Positions 26,284 through 33,418 of a stretch of 64,000 nt of DNA are shown here, piece after piece (within the stretch, counting starts at the first letter, position 1; every line of letters begins with the position of its first letter). Source of the stretch: Microvirga terrae. GTDB lineage: Bacteria > Pseudomonadota > Alphaproteobacteria > Rhizobiales > Beijerinckiaceae. Made by a program: the position numbers and the translations under genes. The DNA lies in NCBI RefSeq assembly GCF_013307435.2, contig NZ_CP102845.1:2427001-2491000 (forward strand). Direction: 5' to 3'. The notes below the pieces were generated by a model. It searched no databases and was not told the DNA's origin. It was given only the letters and a program-made list of their open reading frames with translations.

Positions 26284-26300
26284 TTTAGAGTAGTTTTAAA
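26284..26300. promoter_or_regulatory. Irr-box-like site 3 (best match)
   Basis: TTTAGAG-TAG-TTTTAAA matches the iron-control element at 12 of 14 arm positions, with the correct three-base spacer. It is the best of three clustered sites and lies closest to the receptor gene. Confidence 0.5.
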
Positions 26301-26422
26301 ACATAACTCTTGCCACAGCTTAGTGGAACTCATAGTCAGGCGACTGGACCGGCAATTCCTTGATTGCGCCTGCATGTGAGACCCGGGAGGGCTCCGTGCG
26401 ATTGAAACCCCTGGGGACATCC

Positions 26423-28582
26423 ATGAAGCGTCGTTGTGTATTGAGTATGGGGGTGAGCTTGGCCTCGCTCGCCATGATGGTGGCGTCGACCGAGCCGTCC
26501 GAGGCTCAGACCCAGTCCGCGTCCGGGGAAATCACCCTTGAGACTGTGACTGTCGAAGGGCAGGGCGGAAGTGCCACCGGGCCTGTGAACGGCTATGTTC
26601 CCAACCGCACGACGACAGGCTCCAAGACCGACACGCCGATCGAGAACATTCCGCAATCGGTGTCCGTCATCGGTCGCGAAGAACTCGAAGATCGCCAAGT
26701 CCAGAAAGTCGACGAAGCTCTTCGGTACACCGCCGGTGTGTTCGCGCAGCCTTACGGTCTGGATTCGGATACCGACTGGTTCTTCATCCGTGGCTTCGAT
26801 GCGGGCCAGACCGGCGTCTTTCTGAACAACCTGCCGCTCTATCAATATGGCTTCGGCGGGTTCTATATCGATCCGTTCGTCCTCGAAAGAATCGAGGTGC
26901 TCAAGGGGCCGTCCGCTGCTCTCTACGGCGGGTCCTCGATCGGTGGCATCGTCAATCTCATCAGCAAGCGTCCGACGACGGAACCGCTTCGCTACGTCGA
27001 AACGGGCGTAAACTCCTGGGGCAATAGCTACGCGGCCTTCGATTTCGGCGGGGCGCTCGACAAGGACAAGGTGTGGTCGTATCGCCTGACGGGCAAGATG
27101 TCCGGCGGTGGCTGGGAAACCGACAAGGCCGATGATTTCCGGGGAGTTATCGCGCCGGCGCTCACATTCCGTCCCGATGCCGGCACCGAGCTCACCGTGC
27201 TGGCGTCCTACCAGCATATGGATCTGATGCACACGGGCGGGTTCCTGCCCTATGTAGGCACCGTTGTGCCCGCACCCTTCGGGCGCATCTCACGCCGGTT
27301 TTACTACAGCGAACCCGATATCGATCTCTATCGCCGCGAACAGGCGATGATCGGCTATGAATTCGAGCACGCGGTCAACGACGTCTGGACGTTGCGGCAG
27401 AATTTCCGTTATGCGCACACGGATTCGAAGGAGCGGGGACCTTATCCTTTCGGGTATCTTGGAGGAGCGCCGCTCGGTCCGGATTTCCTGCTCTTCCGCG
27501 TCGGCTTCAATCACCACACGGTGGTGAACACGCTGTCTCTCGACAATCAGGCGGAGGCAAAGTTCGGCACCGGGCCGCTCGCTCACACGCTGCTCCTCGG
27601 TCTGGATTACAAGTACTACAACATCGATCAGATCCAGGCCTCCGGGGGCGGCACGCCGATCAGCCCGGTCAACCCGATCTATGGGGTGCCCCAGGGCCCG
27701 ACGATTCCCTATCTCGACCAGGACCTGACCATGAACCAAGTCGGGTTCTACGCACAGGACCAGATCCGCTACGGCGGCTGGATCGCGACGCTGAACGGAC
27801 GTTACGATCACGTCTCGACGAAGAGCACCGACAAGGTCGGTGCGGCCAATTTCAGCGACGAGGCCGGCGAGTTCAGCGGACGCCTGGGACTCGGTTACGA
27901 GTTCACCAACGGAATGACACCCTATGTCGCGGTGTCGCGCACCTTCAATCCGGTCATAGGCTCCGACTTCTTCGGCCAGTCGTTCGCGCCGGAGACCGGG
28001 CAGCAGGTTGAAGTCGGCCTCAAGTACAAGCCGATGTTTGCCGATGCCCTGATCACCGCATCCCTATTCGACCTCACGCGTCAGAACGTCAACACGACCG
28101 ACCCGGAGCATTCTTTCTTCGAAGTCCAACTGGGCGAGGTCCGATCCCGCGGCTTCGAGCTCGAAGCGCAAGCCAACATCACGGCCGGCCTGAAGGCGAT
28201 CGCGGCATTCACGGCATACGACATCGAAATCACCGAGGACACCAACCCGCTGTTGATCGGGAATCGCCCCAACGTCGTCCCGGAAATTCTTGCATCCGGC
28301 TGGCTCGATTACACGGTCCAGGACGGCTCATTCAAAGGGCTCGGCTTTGGTGCAGGTGTTCGCTACGTCGGCTTCTCGTATGCCGACAACGAGAATACCC
28401 TGAAAGTGCCAGCCGCGACGGTCTTCGATGCCGGCATCCGCTATACCCGAGACAACTTCGCGGTCGCGCTCAACGTCAACAATCTGTTCGATAACGAATA
28501 TGTATCGTCGTGCGACACGCAGTACACCTGCAACTACGGTGCCGGGCGCGTCGCAACTCTCAAGGCGAGCTACAAATGGTGA
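26423..28582 (+). CDS. TonB-dependent siderophore receptor
   Basis: A complete 719-residue outer-membrane receptor. Residues 1-28 are a signal peptide ending SEAQT. A TonB-box-like ETVTVEG follows, then the plug domain with NIPQSVSVIGREEL, YTAGVFAQ, FFIRGFD and LKGPSAALYGGSSIGGIVNL, and a 22-strand-type barrel ending in aromatic YKW. The Cys-x5-Cys pair before the final strand is frequent in FhuA-type hydroxamate receptors. The ATG at 26423 has GGGGA upstream. The stop TGA overlaps the start of the ATPase gene, so import ATPase and receptor are coupled. Iron control through the boxes upstream is likely. Confidence 0.95.
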   Translation: MKRRCVLSMGVSLASLAMMVASTEPSEAQTQSASGEITLETVTVEGQGGSATGPVNGYVPNRTTTGSKTDTPIENIPQSVSVIGREELEDRQVQKVDEALRYTAGVFAQPYGLDSDTDWFFIRGFDAGQTGVFLNNLPLYQYGFGGFYIDPFVLERIEVLKGPSAALYGGSSIGGIVNLISKRPTTEPLRYVETGVNSWGNSYAAFDFGGALDKDKVWSYRLTGKMSGGGWETDKADDFRGVIAPALTFRPDAGTELTVLASYQHMDLMHTGGFLPYVGTVVPAPFGRISRRFYYSEPDIDLYRREQAMIGYEFEHAVNDVWTLRQNFRYAHTDSKERGPYPFGYLGGAPLGPDFLLFRVGFNHHTVVNTLSLDNQAEAKFGTGPLAHTLLLGLDYKYYNIDQIQASGGGTPISPVNPIYGVPQGPTIPYLDQDLTMNQVGFYAQDQIRYGGWIATLNGRYDHVSTKSTDKVGAANFSDEAGEFSGRLGLGYEFTNGMTPYVAVSRTFNPVIGSDFFGQSFAPETGQQVEVGLKYKPMFADALITASLFDLTRQNVNTTDPEHSFFEVQLGEVRSRGFELEAQANITAGLKAIAAFTAYDIEITEDTNPLLIGNRPNVVPEILASGWLDYTVQDGSFKGLGFGAGVRYVGFSYADNENTLKVPAATVFDAGIRYTRDNFAVALNVNNLFDNEYVSSCDTQYTCNYGAGRVATLKASYKW

Positions 28583-29436
28583 TCGAGGGGGTGCCGCGGC
28601 AGGGCGCCCGCACAGACACGCCGGAGCCGAGGAAGGGATCGGGGCAAGGATCGGATGCCGCGGTCCTATCATTCGAATTGGCGGACGTGAGCTATGCTAT
28701 TCCAGGACGCACCTTGCTGCATCCCCTCTCTCTGACGCTGTACAGTCGGCGCGTTATCGGACTGATCGGCCACAACGGTTCGGGCAAATCGACACTGATT
28801 AAGTTGCTGGCTCGCCAGCAATCGGCCTCCGGCGGCTCGATCACGTTCGAAGGGAGACAACTGAGCCAGTGGGGCGAGCGGCCCTTCGCGAGGCAGGTTG
28901 CCTATCTGCCCCAGCAGACGCCGCCGGCCTCCGGCATGCTCGTCAAGGAGCTCGTCGCGTTGGGCCGCTATCCGTGGCATGGCCCTCTCGGCCGTTTCGG
29001 AGCGACAGACCACCGGAAGGCGAGAGAGGCCATGGCGCTCACCGATGTGGAGACCCTTGCGGACCGGCTTGTCGACACCCTCTCCGGAGGCGAGCGACAA
29101 CGGGTCTGGCTGGCCATGCTGGTGGCGCAGGACGCCCGGTTCCTGCTTCTTGATGAACCGATCTCGGCCCTCGATGTGGCCCACCAGGTCGAGGTGCTCG
29201 CACTCGTCCAGCGCCTCTCACGCGAGCGTGGTCTCGGCGTGGTTGTTGTTCTCCATGACGTCAATATGGCGGCTCGCTTCTGCGACGAGATCCTGGCTCT
29301 TCGGGCTGGGCGGCTGATTGCCCGCGGCACGCCCGGCGAGATCATGACGCCCCGGCAGTTGCAGGCGATCTACGGTGTCGCCATGGAGGTCATTCCTCAT
29401 CCTATAACGGGCCAACCGGTGAGCTTCGTCCGCTGA
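28576..29436 (+). CDS. Ferric-siderophore ABC transporter ATP-binding protein (FhuC-like)
   Basis: A 286-residue ATPase. Walker A is GHNGSGKST, the signature LSGGERQRVWLAM, Walker B FLLLDEPISALD, and the H-loop HDVNMA. The RYPWHG motif between Walker A and signature is typical of the siderophore/cobalamin (FecE/FhuC) group. Some 30 residues of low-complexity sequence precede the domain. Its ATG lies inside the last codons of the receptor gene. It must pair with the FhuB-like permease encoded in the opposite arm, so the importer is split over two divergent transcripts. Confidence 0.92.
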   Translation: MVIEGVPRQGARTDTPEPRKGSGQGSDAAVLSFELADVSYAIPGRTLLHPLSLTLYSRRVIGLIGHNGSGKSTLIKLLARQQSASGGSITFEGRQLSQWGERPFARQVAYLPQQTPPASGMLVKELVALGRYPWHGPLGRFGATDHRKAREAMALTDVETLADRLVDTLSGGERQRVWLAMLVAQDARFLLLDEPISALDVAHQVEVLALVQRLSRERGLGVVVVLHDVNMAARFCDEILALRAGRLIARGTPGEIMTPRQLQAIYGVAMEVIPHPITGQPVSFVR

Positions 29437-29493
29437 TGCCGTCTCAAAGCCGACGCTTGCTCTCTCCGGCTGGCGGCGGTAGCTAATCCTGAC

Positions 29494-31215
29494 ATGCGAC
29501 CGCTGCTCAACCGCCTTTTTGCCTATTACCGACCTCATCGCCGCCTGTTCGTGCTGGATTTCTCCTGCGCTGTGGCTTCGGGGCTGCTCGAGCTTGGCTT
29601 TCCGATTGCCGTCAAGCTGTTCATCGATACCCTGCTGCCGACCGGCCAATGGGGGCTGATCGCGCTCGCCTCGGCGCTGCTGCTCGCAGTCTACGTCCTC
29701 AATGCCGGTTTGATGGCGACCGTGACCTATTGGGGCCACATGCTCGGCATCAACATCGAAACCGAGATGCGGCGCAAGGCGTTCGATCATCTCCAGAAAC
29801 TATCGTTCGGATTCTTCGACAACCAGAAGACCGGGCATCTCGTGGCTCGCCTGACCAAAGATCTGGAGGAGATCGGGGAGGTGGCCCATCACGGGCCCGA
29901 GGACCTTTTCATCGCCGTGATGACGCTGGTGGGTGCGTTCATCCTGATGTTCACGGTCAATGTAAAGCTCGCCCTCATCACGGCGCTCGTCGTCCCGCTC
30001 ACCGCCTGGCTCACGACCCGCTATGGTGGCCGCATGACCCGGAACTGGCAGGCACTCTACAGCCGCGTCGGTGATTTCAACGCGCGCATCGAGGAGAATG
30101 TCGGAGGAATCCGCGTGGTTCAGGCCTTCGCCAACGAGGACCACGAACGGCAGCTGTTCGCCGTCGACAACCAGGGCTATCGCAAGACGAAACTGGAGGC
30201 CTACCGCATCATGGCGGCCTCGACCTCGCTCAGCTACCTGAGCATGCGCCTGATCCAGATGGTCGTCATGGTGGCCGGCAGCTATCTGGTGCTTCGGGGC
30301 GAACTGAGTGCTGGCGGCTTCGTCGGTTACCTGCTTCTCGTGGGCGTCTTTTTCCGTCCGATCGAGAAAATCAACTCGGTCATCGAGACCTATCCGAAGG
30401 GGATCGCCGGCTTCAAACGCTACATTGCCTTTCTCGATATGCGTCCGGACATCGCCGACCGACCCGGCGCGAGGGACGTCGGCAAGCTCAGGGGCGACAT
30501 CCGATATAAGAATGTCCGGTTCGGCTATGCCTCGGATCGCAGCATCCTCAACGGTCTCGATCTTTGCATCCGCGCCGGCGAGACCATTGCGTTCGTTGGT
30601 CCGTCAGGCGCAGGCAAGACGACCATCTGCTCGCTGCTGCCCCGGTTCTATGAGATCGACGAGGGCGAGATCACGATCGATGGGATCGACATCCGCAATA
30701 TGACGCTGCGATCGCTGCGCGGCCAGATCGGCATTGTACAGCAGGATGTGTTCCTGTTCGCCGGCACCATCCGCGAGAACATTGCCTATGGCCGGCTCGA
30801 AGCGACCGAGGCCGAGATTCTGGAGGCCGCTCGCAGGGCCCGGCTCGACGAGGTGATCGCCTCATTGCCGAACGGCCTCGACACGATCATCGGGGAGCGT
30901 GGAGTGAAGCTGTCCGGAGGCCAGAAACAGCGCCTCGCCATCGCGCGGATCTTCCTGAAGAACCCGCCGATCCTGATCCTGGACGAAGCCACATCTGCCC
31001 TTGACACGCAGACCGAGCGGGCGATCCAACAGGCGCTCGGCGAGCTGTCGAAGGGGCGCACCACCCTGGTCATCGCCCACCGTCTCGCCACCATTGTGAA
31101 CGCCGATCGCATCGCCGTGATCGATCGTGGGGTCATCGTGGAGCAGGGCAACCACGACGAACTCCTGTCGCAGGATGGGATATACAAGCGGCTGAGCGCG
31201 GCGCAGTTCGCCTGA
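29494..31215 (+). CDS. ABC exporter, fused membrane and ATPase domains (MsbA-like half-transporter)
   Basis: A 573-residue half-transporter. Residues about 1-320 hold six membrane helices and long cytoplasmic loops (coupling segment FFDNQKTGHLVARLTKDLEEI). The ATPase domain covers about 330-573 with Walker A GPSGAGKTT, Q-loop IVQQDVFLF, signature LSGGQKQR, Walker B ILILDEATSALD and H-loop IAHRL. As a homodimer it would export a lipid, drug or siderophore. It follows the FhuC-like gene by 57 bases in the same direction, and a role in recycling or releasing the siderophore is possible. General MsbA-type functions cannot be excluded. Confidence 0.9.
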   Translation: MRPLLNRLFAYYRPHRRLFVLDFSCAVASGLLELGFPIAVKLFIDTLLPTGQWGLIALASALLLAVYVLNAGLMATVTYWGHMLGINIETEMRRKAFDHLQKLSFGFFDNQKTGHLVARLTKDLEEIGEVAHHGPEDLFIAVMTLVGAFILMFTVNVKLALITALVVPLTAWLTTRYGGRMTRNWQALYSRVGDFNARIEENVGGIRVVQAFANEDHERQLFAVDNQGYRKTKLEAYRIMAASTSLSYLSMRLIQMVVMVAGSYLVLRGELSAGGFVGYLLLVGVFFRPIEKINSVIETYPKGIAGFKRYIAFLDMRPDIADRPGARDVGKLRGDIRYKNVRFGYASDRSILNGLDLCIRAGETIAFVGPSGAGKTTICSLLPRFYEIDEGEITIDGIDIRNMTLRSLRGQIGIVQQDVFLFAGTIRENIAYGRLEATEAEILEAARRARLDEVIASLPNGLDTIIGERGVKLSGGQKQRLAIARIFLKNPPILILDEATSALDTQTERAIQQALGELSKGRTTLVIAHRLATIVNADRIAVIDRGVIVEQGNHDELLSQDGIYKRLSAAQFA

Positions 31216-31240
31216 GGCAAATCGATCTGATTGGCTCAGG
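31211..31240. terminator. Inverted repeat over two convergent stops
   Basis: CCTGAG at 31211-31216 pairs with CTCAGG at 31235-31240, with partial inner pairing of AATC and GATT. It spans the stop codons of the ABC exporter and the convergent OGFr-domain gene and may serve as a shared terminator. It has no T-run. Confidence 0.4.
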
Positions 31241-31745
31241 AACCCGCTGCTTCGGACCAGTAGGCGAGGCTCCGGGTGTTGACCGGTGATCCTGACGCAG
31301 CGTTGATTTCAAGAATTGCGCTGTGAAATTTCTGCGCTTCGCCCGGGCCGACGAGCAGTCTCAGGCTATGGATGATCCGGGTGATGCGCAGATGATTGTG
31401 ATCGAACGTGGCAAGCCACCAGCGGGTACCCCGATAGAAACTGAGCATCCGCTCGCTTGCACGTTTCAGAGTATCCTGCGCGTGCCCGTCGGCCCTGATT
31501 GCTGCGATCTCGGCCTGCGTGAGGACCGGAGCTCCCGGTTGGGCGCCGCTGCGGGTGGGAAGGGGAAACAGCCACTGGATATAGTCGTGCACCTGCTCCA
31601 ATCGCTCGTCGGAAAAATCGAGCACTTCGGCCGCGAGGCGTCCTCGGTCGTCGCGTCCGGTCCCCGCCAGGAAGGCATGGAGAGGTGCTGCCGTTGAACT
31701 GCTCATCCCTTGTTTCCCGTTTGAGGGTTGAGTGCTGGCATTCAT
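31236..31745 (-). CDS. OGFr-N-domain protein (opioid-growth-factor-receptor-like conserved region)
   Basis: A 169-residue soluble protein. The pattern FSDERLEQVHDYIQWLFPLPTRS followed by APVLTQAEI matches the conserved N-terminal region of opioid growth factor receptors (PF04664), also found in bacterial proteins of unknown function. A downstream segment with HNHLRITRIIHSLRLL and the Ile-rich end completes the domain. The function is not known in bacteria. The start at 31745 lies four bases after the TauE-type exporter stop, so it is the last gene of the ten-gene minus-strand operon; an ATG at 31706 is an alternative. Confidence 0.78.
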   Translation of the reverse strand: MNASTQPSNGKQGMSSSTAAPLHAFLAGTGRDDRGRLAAEVLDFSDERLEQVHDYIQWLFPLPTRSGAQPGAPVLTQAEIAAIRADGHAQDTLKRASERMLSFYRGTRWWLATFDHNHLRITRIIHSLRLLVGPGEAQKFHSAILEINAASGSPVNTRSLAYWSEAAGS

Positions 31746-31749
31746 TGGC

Positions 31750-32613
31750 TCAAGCGACGAGGCTGGCGGCGAAACGTGCGCAGACCAGGAGCAGGAAGAC
31801 CCCGAATGCCACCTCGAGGCGGCGCTTGGACAGCCGGTGTGCCAAGCGCGCCCCGATGGGCGCCATCCACGTGCTGGTGGGGATGAAGAGCACCAAGCCC
31901 AGAAGCGAGACATAGCCCAAAGCCAGCGGCGGCTGGAAGGCGATCACGTTCGGGTAATCGGCCATGTGCGGCCAGCCGGCATAGATGTACCCGATAGCGC
32001 CGGGTATCGAGATCAGGATGCCGAGACCGGAGGAGGTCGCGACTGCCTGGTGGATCGGGCGGTTGTAGAAGGTCATGAAAAGATTGGAGAGCTGGCCGCC
32101 GCCGATTCCCATCAGGGCCGACAGAACGCCGATGATCCAACCGTAGATCACCATGATCGGCTTGGCCGGCATATCGAGACCGAAGCGCCAGGTATCCTTG
32201 CCGAAGAGAAGGCGAATGGCCGAGATTCCGGCCACCACCACGAACACGGTCTTGAACAGGTCCGCCGGGGCGAAGCGGGCAACGATACTGCCGACGATAA
32301 CACCGAGCACGACGGGCACGGCCCAGACCCGCAGGATCGACATGTCGACGGCACCCTTGGCCTTGTGGGCATTGAAGGAACGGATCGATGTCGGGATGAT
32401 GATCGCGAGCGAGGTGCCGACGCACAGCGGCATGCGCACCTCCTCGGGCACCTCCAAGATGCGAAAGAGCTCGTAGAGAATTGGCACCGCGACCGCGCCG
32501 CCGCCGACGCCGAACACGCCGGCCAGCAGGCCCGTGATAGCGCCCGCGGCCAGGAGCGCCACCACAAGCCACGCGAGATCGAACAGGGGAATGCCAAACA
32601 TCGAGGAGTCCAT
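31750..32613 (-). CDS. TauE/SafE-family anion exporter (sulfite or organosulfonate type)
   Basis: A 287-residue inner-membrane protein with about eight helices. The two TauE repeat signatures are visible: AGVFGVGGGAVAVPIL near residue 35 and LSALMGIGGGQLSNLF near residue 160. Family members export sulfite, sulfoacetate or related anions, which arise when organosulfur compounds are broken down. The ATG at 32613 gives the normal length; the open frame before it lacks membrane character. It sits between the DUF1028 gene (67 bases upstream) and the OGFr-domain gene. In this operon it may remove sulfite from cysteine or taurine moieties of imported peptides; that is inference. Confidence 0.87.
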   Translation of the reverse strand: MDSSMFGIPLFDLAWLVVALLAAGAITGLLAGVFGVGGGAVAVPILYELFRILEVPEEVRMPLCVGTSLAIIIPTSIRSFNAHKAKGAVDMSILRVWAVPVVLGVIVGSIVARFAPADLFKTVFVVVAGISAIRLLFGKDTWRFGLDMPAKPIMVIYGWIIGVLSALMGIGGGQLSNLFMTFYNRPIHQAVATSSGLGILISIPGAIGYIYAGWPHMADYPNVIAFQPPLALGYVSLLGLVLFIPTSTWMAPIGARLAHRLSKRRLEVAFGVFLLLVCARFAASLVA

Positions 32614-32680
32614 CGCAAGGGAGTGAAATCGCCGTAGGGTCTTTTCGACCTTCGGGCAAGGGGGCAGATACAGGCCTGCC

Positions 32681-33406
32681 CTAGGAAGAGGTGCTTGCCG
32701 CGATCCGTTCCTGGTACTCGCGCGCCCTCTCGTCGATCCAGGATCGGTCCGTGATGCCACCGGGGTTGCTGCGGGTCGCCATGGCGTCCATGAAGGCGAG
32801 GAAACGTTCATGGGCGACCCGGTAGAGGCGGCGCAGTTCGTCCAGGGGTTCCGGATGATCGTCCACGCGCAGATCGAGCACGGGGTAGGGCTCGTCGCGC
32901 CAGATCCTGATGGCGGCGGATTGCTTGCCGCGCTTGTCGCCGCCCTGGGCCTGACCCGCGTCGAGAGAAGTCATGAGACGGTCGGCGAAAGGCAGATCCA
33001 TGCGCTTCCTGTAGGTCTCTAGGGTCGCCTCGATGACGGCCGGCCCGGCCAGCATGTTGCCCGCCACGGAGACGCCGTCATCCGTGAGGTGACCGCACCA
33101 GTCGATGCAGTCCTGGCCCGTATGGGCAGCTGAGCGCCCGTCGCGATCGATGACGTGGAGCTGGCGCGAGCCGCGGCCGGGATCCTGAGCCGTGAGAACG
33201 GCGACGATCTCCTCGGCGCTTCGACCTTCGGCCAGAAGCTTGATGCCGTCCGTGCCGTAAAGCGGATTGACCAGCGCCTGCGTGGCGAGAGCACCGATGC
33301 GGGCCGCACCATGGGGGCAGAGCGCCCCCACGGCGAAGAACTTCGTGGTCACCGCGACGCCGAAGGCGCCGGTTTCAGGATCCTTGGCGATGATCGACCA
33401 TGTCAT
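32681..33406 (-). CDS. DUF1028 protein (putative Ntn-hydrolase-like fold)
   Basis: A 241-residue protein with the DUF1028 pattern: MTWSIIAKDPETGAFGVAVTT, FFAVGALCPHGAARIGALATQA, then NPLYGTDGIKLLAEG, and SVAGNMLAG further on. DUF1028 genes are frequently beside gamma-glutamyltransferase and peptide-transport genes. The N-terminal Met-Thr could leave Thr as N-terminal nucleophile after methionine removal, as in Ntn hydrolases; no experiment supports this. The ribosome site GAGGAG overlaps the stop of the transferase gene, so the two are coupled. A C-terminal helical part of about 90 residues follows the domain. Confidence 0.85.
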   Translation of the reverse strand: MTWSIIAKDPETGAFGVAVTTKFFAVGALCPHGAARIGALATQALVNPLYGTDGIKLLAEGRSAEEIVAVLTAQDPGRGSRQLHVIDRDGRSAAHTGQDCIDWCGHLTDDGVSVAGNMLAGPAVIEATLETYRKRMDLPFADRLMTSLDAGQAQGGDKRGKQSAAIRIWRDEPYPVLDLRVDDHPEPLDELRRLYRVAHERFLAFMDAMATRSNPGGITDRSWIDERAREYQERIAASTSS

Positions 33407-33418
33407 GGCGTTTTCTCC

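Larger units (their letters stand above)
25863..26422. promoter_or_regulatory. Divergent control region of the siderophore locus
   Basis: A 560-base gap between the divergent binding-protein and receptor genes. Its right part (about 26222-26330) is strikingly AT-rich for this genome and contains three sites resembling the Irr iron-control element. The left part has ordinary composition and no gene I would defend. Promoters for both arms must lie here. Confidence 0.6.
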
